Below the pieces are notes generated by a model. That model had not been told where the DNA came from and ran no database searches. It saw only the letters and a list, made by a program, of their open reading frames with translations. The position numbers and the translations under genes are program-made. This document shows positions 19,276 through 28,674 of a stretch of 64,000 bases of DNA, one piece after another. How positions within the stretch are numbered: the first letter of the stretch is position 1; every line of letters begins with the position of its first letter. The DNA is from JAHFUA01 sp963808725 (GTDB taxonomy: Bacteria > Acidobacteriota > Terriglobia > Terriglobales > Acidobacteriaceae): the NCBI GenBank assembly GCA_963808725.1, contig CAWEGO010000003.1, forward strand, positions 372,001-436,000, in the 5' to 3' direction.

Positions 19276-19600
19276 CTTTTTGAATTCGTTGAGGACGGAA
19301 CAAAAATCCCCCGGCTAAGGTCCCTGTCTTCTTTTAACCCGCAATTCCGCTGGGAGTTTCGTTGTTAAATGAATGATAGTGACGCCTGGAAATGCACGGG
19401 GTCTCGCCACCCCACTCCCCCCCGAACTGCAATCTCCCTGCCCAAATGCCCTGGCTACGCTCCTTGCTTACAAATCTTTACCAATCCCTGGAGATGCATG
19501 GAAATACAGAGGGAAAGTCGCTGCCGAGCAGGGACGCTCACACTACAGATCGGGCAGCGTGATGCGTATGGCTATAATTTGGATGCCAGTGTTACCGCCC
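19276..19600. other. Intergenic region without a recognised gene
   Basis: 325 bp between the sigma factor start and the kinase stop. It contains a poly-C/T stretch near 19405 and a plus-strand GCTATAAT (19571-19578) that faces the 3' end of the kinase gene. No ORF with ribosome-binding site, tRNA or convincing hairpin was seen. Confidence 0.5.
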
Positions 19601-22129
19601 CTAGGTAAAAATTGCAGAGCGCTCGGCAACCTCAGCATCGTCGGAATTTTGCAAGGCGCGCCGCGCCAAGTCGAGGAACTCAGGAACGGTGAAGGGCTTG
19701 GCAATGCACAGCGTGCGCGTCTGCTCGACGAAGAGGCGCAATTCGGGATCGCCTGGGCTGGAGGCGGCCAGTACCAAATGCTTTTCCAGTCCGGGACGAT
19801 TGATGGCAATCCAGCGGTGGAGGTCGGCCGCGGTTGCGCGGCCGGCAATACCGGCGTCCGCGATGACCGCCTCGAAGCTCTCCGATTGCAGGCGAAGGAT
19901 GGCATCCTCGGCGCGGGTGACGCCGACCACCTCCGCGCCGGCATAGCTCAGGGCCTGGCGCTCCAGTTCGAGGATAGGCTCTTCATCGTCCACCAGTAGA
20001 ATGCGCCCGCGCAGCCGCACGCTGGAAGAGGAAGGCCGTGCTGCCACTTGCGATGGGGCGGTCGGCCTCGCCACCGGAAGGCGCACCTGGAAAATGGCGC
20101 CGCCCTTGGCATGGTTGCGCGCCAGAATCTCGCCGCCGTGCGCCTTGATGATGCCGTAGCAGATGCTCAGTCCCAGGCCGGTGCCCTTGCCTACCGGCTT
20201 GGTAGTGTAGAAGGGATCGAAGATGCGCTTGGGGTCGCGGATGCCGGCACCGCTGTCGTGAAACTCGACCGCGACCTGGTCATGCTCCAGGAAGGCGCGC
20301 AGGCGCAACCGCCCGCCGCCCGCCCCTTCCAGCATGGAGTCCAGAGCGTTGTTCACGATGTTGAGGAACACCTGCTCGAGTTGATGGGCGTCGCCGAAGA
20401 CTTGCGGCAGGCCGGGCGCGATCTCCTGCTCGATGTTGATGTTGCTGGCCTTCAGGTCGTAATCGCGCAGCGCCAGGGCGTCCTCCAGCACCCGCCGGAG
20501 ATCGAGGAGCTGCTTGAAGGGCTTGCTCTGGCGGGCGAAGGAGAGCAGGTTCTGGACGATGCGGTGGGTGCGGTGCGCCTGCTTGAAGATCTTGTCCAGG
20601 TATTCACGATGGCGGGGTTCAAGGCGCTCATCTTCGAGCAATTGCGCATATCCCAGAATGGCGGTGAGGGGATTGTTCAGCTCGTGGGCGACGCCGGAGA
20701 TCATCTGTCCCAGCGCCGACATTTTCTCGCTCTGCAGCAACTGCTCCTGGGTGCGGGTGAGGTCGTCATAGGCGCGGCGGGTCTCCTGATAAAGGCGTAC
20801 CTTCTCGATGGTGTTGGCGAGCTGGCGGCTGATGGCGATCATCAGGTTCTCGTCGGTAGCGGTGAACTCGCGCGGGGTGCGGCTGCTGATGCCCAGCACG
20901 CCGGCCACGCGGTCCTGGGTCCACAGCAAGGCCCACATCCAGGACCTCAGCCCCTCGCGGCACACCAACTCGGAAACCGCTTCCGGCAACTCGGGGAGAT
21001 GCTGGCGGGTGATCAGTGGCGGCCGCGTCCGTTGCAGGCGCTCCCAGAATTCGGGCGAGAACTCGAGCTCGAGCAGCGGCGGCGAGCTGAGGTGTCCCCA
21101 GGCGGCGCGGCGGTGCGCCCGCCGGCTTTTTTCGTCGAACAGGTACACCGCTCCGGTATCGGCGCGGAACAGTTCCACCACCTGGTTGAAGGTGAGACGC
21201 AGGATCTCCTCCAGGTCCAGCGACTGGTTGGCGATCACCGCGATGGAGTTCAAGGCGAAGAGTTCGCGGTTGCGGCGCCGCATGTCTTCTTCGGCGCGCC
21301 GCTTCTCGGTGACGTCGAGCAGGAACCCCTGGTAACGGACCACGGCGCCTAAGCTGTCGCGGATGGCAAAGCTGCTTTCCTGCACGTGCACGGGCGTGCC
21401 GTCCTTGCGCCGCAGCGTCACCTCGAAGTTGCGGATGTAATCCTCGCCTTCGATGTGGCGCAGGGCATCGCTGCGCTCGCTGGGCGAAAGGTAGAGGTCG
21501 CGCGTGATGTCCACGGCCAGTAACTCTTCGCGGCTGGAGTAGCCGAGCATGCGCACCAGCGCCTGGTTGCAATCCAGCAGCCTGCCCTCGGGCGTGGAGA
21601 CAAAGGCGCCCTCCTGCACCCGCTCGAAGAACAGGCGGTAACGCTCTTCGGCGGCGCGATGTTCGGTGATGTCCCGGACCACGTGCAGGGTCCCGCGCCG
21701 GCCGCTGGCGGTTTCCACATAGGAAGAAGTCGAGACCTGCGAGAAGCCGCCCAGCGCGGGATCGGCGGCCTCGCCGCGGTTGGCGAACTGAGCGCCACAA
21801 TATGGACAGTGTTGCCACGGCTGCAGACGCGGCAGCACGGCTTCGCAGGGCTGGCCGAGCACGGCGGCCGATTCACGTCCGAGCCGCTGCAGCAGAGCCC
21901 GGTTCACTTTGAGAATGCGGAAGGCATCGTCGTGCACCAGGATGCAGTCTCCGAATGAATCCAGCGTGTCGGCCCATTGCCGCTGCGAGCGTAGCCGATA
22001 CTTCTCGCGGAGGCTGCGGTAGAGCAACCAGGCCGTCGCCAGCAGCAGCAGGACCACGGAAATTTTCGGGAACAGGTTCTCGAAGCCGAACTGGAGCCCG
22101 TGGGATCCCGCCAGCGCGCGCGCAATCAT
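19601..22129 (-). CDS. Membrane-anchored hybrid histidine kinase (PAS-PAS-GAF-HisKA-HATPase-REC)
   Basis: An 842-residue sensor kinase. One transmembrane helix (ISVVLLLLATAWLLYRSLRE, near residue 20) is followed by a PAS-like domain with a CPYC motif (about 45-160), a second PAS domain ending FLLDVTEKRRAEED, a GAF domain (about 295-455), HisKA with the H-box SALGQMISGVAHELNNPLTA, HATPase with N-box VFLNIVNNALDSM, G1 DSGAGI and G2 GKGTGLGLSI, and a C-terminal receiver starting RILLVDDEEPILELE. The open frame extends to 22339, but that would overlap the divergent HD-GYP gene, so the ATG at 22129 (preceded by GAGAGAG) is preferred. The divergent gene is a plausible partner. Confidence 0.9.
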   Translation of the reverse strand: MIARALAGSHGLQFGFENLFPKISVVLLLLATAWLLYRSLREKYRLRSQRQWADTLDSFGDCILVHDDAFRILKVNRALLQRLGRESAAVLGQPCEAVLPRLQPWQHCPYCGAQFANRGEAADPALGGFSQVSTSSYVETASGRRGTLHVVRDITEHRAAEERYRLFFERVQEGAFVSTPEGRLLDCNQALVRMLGYSSREELLAVDITRDLYLSPSERSDALRHIEGEDYIRNFEVTLRRKDGTPVHVQESSFAIRDSLGAVVRYQGFLLDVTEKRRAEEDMRRRNRELFALNSIAVIANQSLDLEEILRLTFNQVVELFRADTGAVYLFDEKSRRAHRRAAWGHLSSPPLLELEFSPEFWERLQRTRPPLITRQHLPELPEAVSELVCREGLRSWMWALLWTQDRVAGVLGISSRTPREFTATDENLMIAISRQLANTIEKVRLYQETRRAYDDLTRTQEQLLQSEKMSALGQMISGVAHELNNPLTAILGYAQLLEDERLEPRHREYLDKIFKQAHRTHRIVQNLLSFARQSKPFKQLLDLRRVLEDALALRDYDLKASNINIEQEIAPGLPQVFGDAHQLEQVFLNIVNNALDSMLEGAGGGRLRLRAFLEHDQVAVEFHDSGAGIRDPKRIFDPFYTTKPVGKGTGLGLSICYGIIKAHGGEILARNHAKGGAIFQVRLPVARPTAPSQVAARPSSSSVRLRGRILLVDDEEPILELERQALSYAGAEVVGVTRAEDAILRLQSESFEAVIADAGIAGRATAADLHRWIAINRPGLEKHLVLAASSPGDPELRLFVEQTRTLCIAKPFTVPEFLDLARRALQNSDDAEVAERSAIFT

Positions 22130-22206
22130 CTCTCTCGTTTGTTGTATAGCATGGAACGTCTCCGCCTCCGGGGCGGCAGTTTCCGGGGATGCCTTAAAGG
22201 TAAACC

Positions 22207-23361
22207 GTGTACAATGAGCCCGCGGTGCGGGATCCAGCGACCCAAGAGCGCATTTTGGTGGTGGACGATGAAGAGCCCATCCGCGAGGTGGTGTGCTCGA
22301 TGCTGGGCGCGGCGGGATACCCCTGCACCCCCGCGGCATCCGGCAACGAAGCCCTCGCCCTGCTGGCTTCGGGCGAGGAATTCGAGCTCATGCTCTCCGA
22401 CCTGATGATGGCGGAGATGCGCGGCGACATCCTGCTGGAGCGCACCAAGGAACAGTTCCCCGACATGCCGGTGATCATGGTCACCGCGGTGAACGACATC
22501 TCCGAGGCCCTGCAAGCCATCCGCAACGGCGCCTACGACTACCTGCTCAAGCCCTTCGAGCGCGACCAGTTGCTCAACACCGTGAAGCGGGCCCTGGAGA
22601 ACCGGCGCCTGAAGCTGGAAAACCGCGATTTAGTGCTGCACCTGGAGTCGCGGGTGGCGGAGCAGACGGAGCGATTGCGGCGGGCGCTCGCCGACCTGCA
22701 GAGCGCCAACGCCGACCTGAAAAGGTCGCACGACATGATGCTGGAAGCGCTGGGCGACGCGCTCGACCTGAAGGACGCGGAGACGGAAGGACACTCCAAG
22801 CGGGTCACGGCCTTCACCATCGCCATCGCGCGGGCCATGCGGCTGCCCGACGAGGAAGTGGAGTCCATCGCCCACGGCGCTTTCCTGCACGATATCGGTA
22901 AGATGGCCATCCCCGATTCGGTGCTGCGCAAACCCGGGCCCCTGACCCCGGACGAAGTCCTGATCATGCGCGAGCACTGCCTGCGCGGCTACCAGATGGT
23001 GTGCAAGATTCCTTTCCTGGCCGATGCCGCCGAGATCGTGTATGCCCACCAGGAGCGCTGGGACGGTACCGGATATCCGCGCGGCCTCAAGGGTGAAGAG
23101 ATTCCGCTGGGGGCCAGAATCTTCTCCATTGCCGACACGCTGGATGCCATGACCTCCGACCGCCCCTACCGCGCCGCCCAGAGCTACCAGGCGGCACGCG
23201 AAGAGATCGAACTCTGGTCAGGACGGCAGTTTGACCCAGTCATCGTCAGGGTGTTTCTAGCCATGCCGCAGAGCATCTGGGAGAGGGTACGTGTGCAGGT
23301 CCATTCCCAGGTCTTCCGCGTCCCCGAAGTCCCGCAACTGGCCAGCGCCGGCAACCACTAG
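22207..23361 (+). CDS. Response regulator with HD-GYP cyclic-di-GMP phosphodiesterase domain
   Basis: A 384-residue two-domain regulator. The receiver (about 15-130) has RILVVDDEEPIREVV, phosphoacceptor Asp in LMLSDLMMAEM, and the TAVND and LKPF segments. A coiled coil (about 140-175) leads to HD-GYP (about 180-365) with HSKRV, FLHDIGKMAIPDSVL, YAHQERWDGTGYPRGL and IFSIADTLDAMTSDRPY; catalytic HD and GYP are intact. The likely reaction is hydrolysis of c-di-GMP. The start is GTG at 22207; a TACAAT at 22210-22215 raises the alternative of a leaderless message starting at the GTG at 22225. A PilZ protein at 58.8 kb is a possible c-di-GMP effector. Confidence 0.9.
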   Translation: MYNEPAVRDPATQERILVVDDEEPIREVVCSMLGAAGYPCTPAASGNEALALLASGEEFELMLSDLMMAEMRGDILLERTKEQFPDMPVIMVTAVNDISEALQAIRNGAYDYLLKPFERDQLLNTVKRALENRRLKLENRDLVLHLESRVAEQTERLRRALADLQSANADLKRSHDMMLEALGDALDLKDAETEGHSKRVTAFTIAIARAMRLPDEEVESIAHGAFLHDIGKMAIPDSVLRKPGPLTPDEVLIMREHCLRGYQMVCKIPFLADAAEIVYAHQERWDGTGYPRGLKGEEIPLGARIFSIADTLDAMTSDRPYRAAQSYQAAREEIELWSGRQFDPVIVRVFLAMPQSIWERVRVQVHSQVFRVPEVPQLASAGNH

Positions 23362-23407
23362 TAACGACCAGGCTGGAGCAGACGGTATGCGGGAGAACCG
23401 GAAACGC

Positions 23408-23623
23408 TCAGCAGCCGGCCTCGAGAGAATTGGCGAGCTGATTGACCGCCGCCCGCAGGCGATCCAGTTCCTGCTGGGCGGTTTCGTTCCACTCGAATAG
23501 CGCGTCCGCCTGGTCGAAGTTGTCCGCCAGCCAGGCTAGCGCCTGGCGGCCGCGTTGGGTCAAGATCAAAGCTCCCAGCCCCGCTAAACCGAGTACGGTC
23601 AGAGGTAAGTACCATCTGCGCAT
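23408..23623 (-). CDS. Small single-pass membrane protein
   Basis: A 71-residue protein. The N-terminus YLPLTVLGLAGLGALILTQR forms one membrane helix; the rest is a charged amphipathic helix (FDQADALFEWNETAQQELDR), likely a coiled coil. AAGGAG lies 9 bases before the ATG, which supports it as a real gene. Family not recognised. Confidence 0.65.
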   Translation of the reverse strand: MRRWYLPLTVLGLAGLGALILTQRGRQALAWLADNFDQADALFEWNETAQQELDRLRAAVNQLANSLEAGC

Positions 23624-24243
23624 GGCGCCGATCTCCTTTTTCCCGCACCCCCGCTCGTATCATCGCATAGACCCGCCAGCGCCAGTAACCTTGCCACCCA
23701 CCAAGGTGGTTACCAGAGCCGCTGTCCCGTCGGGACTTGGATTTTCGCAGCGGGGGCAGCGTTTGTGCCGCGGCTCACATCCAAGTTAGACACACGTTCA
23801 CTCGCAATTTCACGCTCGACAAAGACGCCCAGTTGGAAGTACAACTGGGTAGGCAGTTGACCGTTCCACGCTGAATTAACCATTCGCGGAACTCTGGCCG
23901 TGTTCTGAGGGGCCGGGGTCCGCGATTTGTCGTATTGTCCCAAAATGGGACTGATGCCCGGAAGGGGCCGGAAAACTCACACAGCCAACTCCGCTTCGTC
24001 CTGGGATTGGCCCCACAACTCGGCCCGGAATTGCGTGTTTCTGGGAAATAATCGGCCCCTTTGTTGTGGAAAGGCACGTGCAGGAGTTAGCGTGCACCAC
24101 GAAAGTCAACAAAACCAAAGGGCAACGACCGTGCAGAACCAGGGGGACACGGTGCTAAGCTGAAGTTCCCGACTGGTTTCAACAACATGCGGCGTGGTGG
24201 CCCCACTCCTCCGGTTAGTGAAACCACGCAGTTGGGGGTTCGC
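23624..24243. other. Long intergenic region upstream of the TonB-like gene
   Basis: About 620 bp with lower GC than its surroundings and no ORF I can support on either strand. A perfect eight-base-pair inverted repeat, CCCAGTTG with CAACTGGG around a six-base spacer, lies at 23828-23849 and could be an operator or hairpin. The remainder could hold a regulatory RNA or decayed sequence. Confidence 0.5.
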
Positions 24244-25260
24244 ATGAAGGTATTGTTTAGTCCGCTTCCTGAGCCAAAGTCACGCTGGACTCTGTTCCTG
24301 AGCAGCTACAGTGTGCAGACAATTGCGCTGCTCCTGGTGGTCAATCTGAACCTGCTGTACCCAGCTCGCCTGGAACTCCCCCACCGCTACATGATCACCA
24401 ATCTGGTGCCGTATGAACCTCCTGTTCCGCAGACTCCGCAACCGGTGAATCCGCACCTGGTACCGAAGATAATCAAGCCAGTGGCGGAGGAGCCGGTGTT
24501 GACGGCGAGCCTGACGCTGCCACCGCTCCCCAGGCCGAAGAAGCGTGAAACCGATGTGCAGGCGCCGGATCTGAAGAACTCCGCCGTGCGCCTGCCGCAA
24601 TTGCCCGCGGAGCGCCCGGTGGTGAAGGCGATTGCGACCAACATGTTTTCCACCGGCAGTTCGGCCATGCCCACCACCAACCGTCCGGCCTCGCAGGTGC
24701 AAACCGGCGGGTTCGGCGATCCCAACGGCGTGCCCGCTCGCGACAGCAACGGACGTGCGGTGAACATCAACGCCTTCGGCGCCTGGGAGCTGCCCTCAGG
24801 CCCGGGACGCGGCAACGGCACGGGCGGGGCCAGCGGGGTTTTCGGCGTTGTGACCAGCGCTGGATTCGGGAATGGAGTGGCCGTGGGTGGTCCCAAAAGC
24901 GGAATTAGTGGAAGCGTGAAGCCCTCCGGCTTCGTCGATTCCACCCCGGCGCCGGAGATACAGCCCAAGAAGGTTGCGGCCAAGGAGCCTCCTACCACGC
25001 CGGTCGAGATTCTGGCCAAGCCGAAACCGAAATATACCGAAGAAGGCAGGAAGCTGAAGATCGAAGGTGAGGTTCGCCTGCAGGTGCTGTTCACGGCCAC
25101 CGGGGAAGTACGCGTGATCCGCGTGTTGCAGGGATTAGGGCATGGGTTGGATGAGCAGGCCGTGCGCGCCGCCGAGCAGATCAAGTTCAAGCCCGCGCAG
25201 CGCCAGGGCCAAGCGGTGGATTCCAACGCCACGTTGCACATTATTTTCCAGTTGGCGTAG
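24244..25260 (+). CDS. TonB-family energy-transducing protein
   Basis: A 338-residue protein with a cytoplasmic N-terminus, one membrane helix (VQTIALLLVVNLNLLYPARL, about 23-42), a Pro-rich periplasmic spacer (PYEPPVPQTPQPVNPHLVPK onward), a Gly-rich region (about 160-235) and a C-terminal TonB domain (about 260-338) with PKPKYTEEGRKLKIEGEVRL, LQVLFTATGEVRVIRVLQ and EQIKFKPAQ. TonB links the proton-motive force to outer-membrane receptors. ATG at 24244 is preferred over an upstream ATG at 24187 because it follows a GGGGG-type ribosome-binding site and begins directly at MKVLFSP. No exbBD genes are adjacent; the M48 protease gene follows 41 bp later. Confidence 0.85.
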   Translation: MKVLFSPLPEPKSRWTLFLSSYSVQTIALLLVVNLNLLYPARLELPHRYMITNLVPYEPPVPQTPQPVNPHLVPKIIKPVAEEPVLTASLTLPPLPRPKKRETDVQAPDLKNSAVRLPQLPAERPVVKAIATNMFSTGSSAMPTTNRPASQVQTGGFGDPNGVPARDSNGRAVNINAFGAWELPSGPGRGNGTGGASGVFGVVTSAGFGNGVAVGGPKSGISGSVKPSGFVDSTPAPEIQPKKVAAKEPPTTPVEILAKPKPKYTEEGRKLKIEGEVRLQVLFTATGEVRVIRVLQGLGHGLDEQAVRAAEQIKFKPAQRQGQAVDSNATLHIIFQLA

Positions 25261-25301
25261 CGGGAGCTTCAGTCCGCTCGAAGACGAGAACCGAGGACGT
25301 T

Positions 25302-26954
25302 ATGCGCAAAGCAGTATGGGGTATCGCGAGTTTGTGGCTGCTGGTGGTGGTGGCGCCGGCGTGGGCCGGGGCTAGCCAGCCGACTTCGTTTGACCAGGTG
25401 GTCACCCGCATCAACCAGCGGGAGACGCAGTTCGCGCAGAACATGCGCAATTACTCTCCCATGGTCGAAACCTATATTCAGGACATGAAGCCCGATGCCG
25501 AATTGGGCGAAGTGCCCTCGGGCGACACCTATTTTCTGGGAAGGCTGGACCTGAGCCACGGCACCAGCACCGCCAGCTTCGTTCCTGATCACAGCGGCTG
25601 GCTGCACCGCCTATTCGGGCCGCTGTCGGCCATGAAATATAACGCCGCCGGCTTCGCCGTGGTCTCGCCTGATGAGGGCGAACTCGACCCCGCGCATTAC
25701 GACTTCACCTTCGTGCGCCGCGAGTTCCTGGGTGAAGTGCGCTGCCTGGTGTTCGACGTGGTGCCCCGCAAGAACACCGGCCAGGGGCGCTTCCTGGGAC
25801 GGCTGTGGGTGGAAGACCAGGATTACAACATCGTGCGCTTCAACGGCACCTTCGCGCCGCGGCCGCGCTTTGGCTACTACTTCCATTTCGATAGCTGGCG
25901 CCTGAACATGGGTCCCAACCTGTGGCTGCCGGCCTATACCTACTCGGAAGAGCAGGACCTGAAGTATTCCATGCCGCACAAGCGCCTGTGGTTCAAGGCG
26001 CAGACCCGCTTTTGGGCTTACAACATACACAGCCGCGGACGCCAGGACGAGCTGACCCAGGTGCTGGTGGACCCGGCGCCCACGGTGAAGGATCAGAGCG
26101 ACAGCAACCAGGACCTGTCGCCGGTGCAGTCCAATCGCATGTGGGCGCGGCAGTCCGAGGAGAACGTGCTGGACAAGCTGGAGCGCGTCGGCCTGCTGGC
26201 GCATGAAGGCGAAGTGGACAAGGTGCTGGAAACGGTGGTGAACAACATCGCCATCACCAACAAGATCGATCTGCAGCCGGAGTTCCGCTGCCGCGTGCTG
26301 CTGACCGCGCCCTTGGAGTCGTTCAGCGTCGGCCATACCATCGTGATCAGCCGTGGCCTGCTGGACGTGCTGCCCGATGAAGCCAGCCTGGCCGCGGTGC
26401 TGGCGCACGAGATGGCGCACATCCTGTTGGCGCATGGCGAGAACCCGATGTACGGCTTCAGCGACCGAATGCTCTTCACTGAAACCCAGACCTTTACCCA
26501 GTTGACCCTGGCCCATACCCCGGCGCAGGAACAGGAGGCCGACGTCAAGGCGCTGGAGTTGCTCAAGAACTCGCCCTACAAGGACCAACTGGCGAATGCG
26601 GGACTGTTCATGCGGGCGCTGCAGCAGCGCGGCCCGGCGCTGCCTAACCTGATCCGCGCTCACCTGGGCAACAGCCTGGCGCTGGGCACTAACCCGCGCA
26701 TGTCCGAGCTGATTGCTTCGGCGCCCTCGCTGGAGATGAACAAGGTGGACCAGATCGCCGCCCTGCCCATGGGAGCGCGCATCAAGGTGGACCCCTGGAA
26801 CGACCTGGCGCAGATGTCCAAAGCCAAGCCAGTGGCGCTGCTCTCGGCGCGCGAGAAGATGTTCTTCGAGGTCACGCCCGTATACCCTTATTTGACGCGC
26901 GTGAACGACAAGCAGGCCACGGAGAAGGTGGCCGCCACCAAACCGGCGCAGTAG
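25302..26954 (+). CDS. Secreted M48-family metalloprotease with N-terminal accessory domain
   Basis: A 550-residue exported protein. A signal peptide (AVWGIASLWLLVVVAPAWAG) is followed by an unassigned beta-rich domain (about 25-260; FVRREFLGEVRCLVFDVVPR, GRLWVEDQDYNIVRFNGTFA), which resembles domains that bind outer-membrane or lipoprotein partners, and an M48 peptidase domain with zinc motif HEMAH (in AVLAHEMAHILLAHG, near residue 367) and a downstream Glu ligand in QEQEADVKALELL. M48 proteins of this type (BepA/LoiP-like) act in envelope protein quality control. Probably co-transcribed with the TonB-like gene. Confidence 0.83.
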   Translation: MRKAVWGIASLWLLVVVAPAWAGASQPTSFDQVVTRINQRETQFAQNMRNYSPMVETYIQDMKPDAELGEVPSGDTYFLGRLDLSHGTSTASFVPDHSGWLHRLFGPLSAMKYNAAGFAVVSPDEGELDPAHYDFTFVRREFLGEVRCLVFDVVPRKNTGQGRFLGRLWVEDQDYNIVRFNGTFAPRPRFGYYFHFDSWRLNMGPNLWLPAYTYSEEQDLKYSMPHKRLWFKAQTRFWAYNIHSRGRQDELTQVLVDPAPTVKDQSDSNQDLSPVQSNRMWARQSEENVLDKLERVGLLAHEGEVDKVLETVVNNIAITNKIDLQPEFRCRVLLTAPLESFSVGHTIVISRGLLDVLPDEASLAAVLAHEMAHILLAHGENPMYGFSDRMLFTETQTFTQLTLAHTPAQEQEADVKALELLKNSPYKDQLANAGLFMRALQQRGPALPNLIRAHLGNSLALGTNPRMSELIASAPSLEMNKVDQIAALPMGARIKVDPWNDLAQMSKAKPVALLSAREKMFFEVTPVYPYLTRVNDKQATEKVAATKPAQ

Positions 26955-27060
26955 GGGGCACGGCGTTAAGTGCTTGAGCACCAATAGCTTAAGAGGAGGT
27001 GCCACGTAAGACGCCTTTGGAGCATCAAATAGTGAAGATCGGTGCTGGTTACCCCCGTGC

Positions 27061-27089
27061 TTGACACCGCTAAGCTCATGCGGTATAAA
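27061..27089 (+). promoter_or_regulatory. Near-consensus sigma-70 promoter
   Basis: TTGACA, exactly 17 bp, then TATAAA: the best sigma-70 match noticed in the window. It is followed 36 bp later by AAGGAG and an ATG that opens only a 10-codon frame (27137-27169). Confidence 0.75.
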
Positions 27090-27136
27090 ACAGTAGGGGC
27101 CTGAATATGGCCTTCCTATCGCGAGAAGGAGTAGCT

Positions 27137-27169
27137 ATGTCGGATACGTTGGGCCCTCCAAAGTCTTAG
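27137..27169 (+). CDS. Ten-residue ORF with strong promoter and ribosome-binding site
   Basis: ATG followed by nine codons (MSDTLGPPKS) and TAG, preceded by GAAGGAG with a five-base spacer and by the consensus promoter at 27061. It may be a leader or regulatory peptide, or the surviving 5' end of a gene truncated when the AT-richer island entered here. Nothing in the ten residues identifies a family. Confidence 0.4.
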   Translation: MSDTLGPPKS

Positions 27170-27462
27170 TTTTGGTCTGGAGCAGTGGTCTCCCATAACT
27201 TTATTTGCCATCCCTGGGGCGGAGACATGGCTGCGTAAAACTTGCGGCAATCTGTAAGATCCACCTTGTTTTGGAGAATTTTCTTCCATCTTCTGAGATA
27301 GGGTGGAACCTCTCCCTCGATCTTCCCGAAAAACACACCGTCCATCAACAAATGCCTCCAGAGAGACAAGGCGCTAATATTCTCTCTAGTTGCTTCGCCG
27401 TGCTGGGCCTGGAGCGCCCGCTCACTTGGAATTTTTCTGCAGTTCTTCAAACAACGCATCAT
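27166..27462 (-). CDS. Possible small protein, 98 residues, unrecognised
   Basis: An open frame downstream of the coiled-coil gene and overlapping its 3' end by 41 bp in another frame. The first residues (MMRCLKNCRKIPSERA) lie in the overlap; the remainder, with WRHLLMDGVFFGKIEGEVPP and YLRRWKKILQNKVDL, looks protein-like (aromatic and charged). An internal ATG at MDGVFFGK is an alternative start. No homology recognised and no ribosome-binding site stands out, so this may be a chance frame in AT-richer DNA. Confidence 0.35.
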   Translation of the reverse strand: MMRCLKNCRKIPSERALQAQHGEATRENISALSLWRHLLMDGVFFGKIEGEVPPYLRRWKKILQNKVDLTDCRKFYAAMSPPQGWQIKLWETTAPDQN

Positions 27463-28396
27463 AGTCCCCGTCCAGATCGCCTATACGCTTGTAACAGCAA
27501 CAGATGTTTTGCTGCGCAGATGACGAATAGTCTGGCTCCGGGGTTCTTTGATCTGCGTGTTTGATGGCATCGCGGTATAACGTGATCGCCGTTTCTTGCG
27601 CTGACTTGAAGAGGCCCGCCCGTTGAGCCTCAGTCGCGCCCTCTGGAATCTCCGGGTAACGGCTCAGGTACATTGCCTCCCAAAAATAACTGGGTTGCCA
27701 CATTGGCAGCAGCTTTTTAGCTTCCCGCAGGTTTTCCTTGATAGACCGCCTGTAGTTTTCAATGTTGCACTTTTTGTCGTACCTAGGCACAATTCGTTCT
27801 CGCTGCTCATCTTCCAACAACATAATATAGGCCAGAGCCCGGAGACTGTGGGCCTTCGCCAATATTCCGGAATCTTCTGCCGCGGGATGAGAATCATCGA
27901 GGGAAGAGATTTTGAGGGAAGCGATTTGTTCCAGCCTAAGGAGTGCTTCAGCTGCCTTTCTGTCGGCCAGCAGAACCCGAGCAGATTCAAGGAGGACTGA
28001 GGAGTAAAGGCTCAATTCTGGAGCGTTCTCCGGTTGTCGAAACTTGAATAACGGGTTCGACAGGAACGTTATGTGATCGACTTCCTCGACGCGTGCTCGA
28101 TGCACCGGCTCAACTTGGCCATCTCCGATCCGTTCTGGCCTCCCCGGAAATTTCTGCAGATAGACGTTTATCTCCGACAACACTGCTGAACGGAATTTAA
28201 CAAACTCAGTTACTTCTTTCCTCGCGACTTCAACCTGCTCTTTCGCTGTAATGACCTGTTTTTGAGACTCTTTGACCTGCGTCTGCGCGGCCTCTAATTG
28301 CTTCTGCGAAGTCGCGTACTGCTTTTGCGCCGACGCAAAGCTAAAAAAACCGCCCCCAAACATGATGAGAAGCACGAGCCCGTAGAGGCCCAGCAT
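27422..28396 (-). CDS. Membrane-anchored coiled-coil/helical-repeat protein
   Basis: A 324-residue protein with an N-terminal membrane helix (LYGLVLLIMFGGGFFSFASA), then a coiled coil of heptad-like repeats (KQLEAAQTQVKESQKQVITA and onward, about 25-70), then an alpha-helical region (about 120-310) with TPR-like spacing (LLESARVLLADRKAAEALLR, AKAHSLRALAYIML). DNA here is visibly AT-richer than its neighbours, suggesting transfer. It starts 11 bp after the stop of the upstream 88-residue membrane gene, so the two form an operon. Function not recognised. Confidence 0.65.
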   Translation of the reverse strand: MLGLYGLVLLIMFGGGFFSFASAQKQYATSQKQLEAAQTQVKESQKQVITAKEQVEVARKEVTEFVKFRSAVLSEINVYLQKFPGRPERIGDGQVEPVHRARVEEVDHITFLSNPLFKFRQPENAPELSLYSSVLLESARVLLADRKAAEALLRLEQIASLKISSLDDSHPAAEDSGILAKAHSLRALAYIMLLEDEQRERIVPRYDKKCNIENYRRSIKENLREAKKLLPMWQPSYFWEAMYLSRYPEIPEGATEAQRAGLFKSAQETAITLYRDAIKHADQRTPEPDYSSSAQQNICCCYKRIGDLDGDYDALFEELQKNSK

Positions 28397-28407
28397 TAGG
28401 TCGTTAG

Positions 28408-28674
28408 CTAGCCGAATGCGCCTAAATCGGCACTGCTCGCGGCACGCTGCGCCTCAAACTCCTTTCTGATTTGGTCGAGCATTGCGCGATGCTCATCCAA
28501 GCTTTCCTTAAAACCTCGCGCATATTCGTCGCCCTCGATCTTTGCAGCAGGAAGTTGCGGCTGAGCAGCCAGAGCCTGCTGTCGTGGCGTCGCGGCTATC
28601 AAGACGATCACTGCCGTCGAAACGACGATCGCTATGACCCCTATGCAGAACACAACGGTAATTGCTCGCGACAT
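28408..28674 (-). CDS. Small membrane protein, first gene of the AT-richer operon
   Basis: An 88-residue protein with one N-terminal membrane helix (ITVVFCIGVIAIVVSTAVIV) and a charged C-terminal helix (GDEYARGFKESLDEHRAMLD, LDQIRKEFEAQ). A strong AAGGAGG lies eight bases before the ATG. The membrane helix plus helical-tail plan parallels that of the next gene, so the two products may interact. Family not recognised. Confidence 0.65.
   Translation of the reverse strand: MSRAITVVFCIGVIAIVVSTAVIVLIAATPRQQALAAQPQLPAAKIEGDEYARGFKESLDEHRAMLDQIRKEFEAQRAASSADLGAFG

Noticed and set aside
19571..19578. GCTATAAT as a promoter on the plus strand
   Set aside because: It faces the 3' end of a minus-strand kinase gene and no plus-strand gene follows; probably chance, though an antisense RNA cannot be excluded.
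23745..24170. Small ORFs between the HD-GYP and TonB-like genes
   Set aside because: Several frames of 75-100 codons overlap on both strands without ribosome-binding sites or protein-like composition.
24187..24243. Upstream start of the TonB-like gene (19 extra residues)
   Set aside because: No ribosome-binding site and non-conserved residues; the ATG at 24244 gives the usual short cytoplasmic N-terminus.
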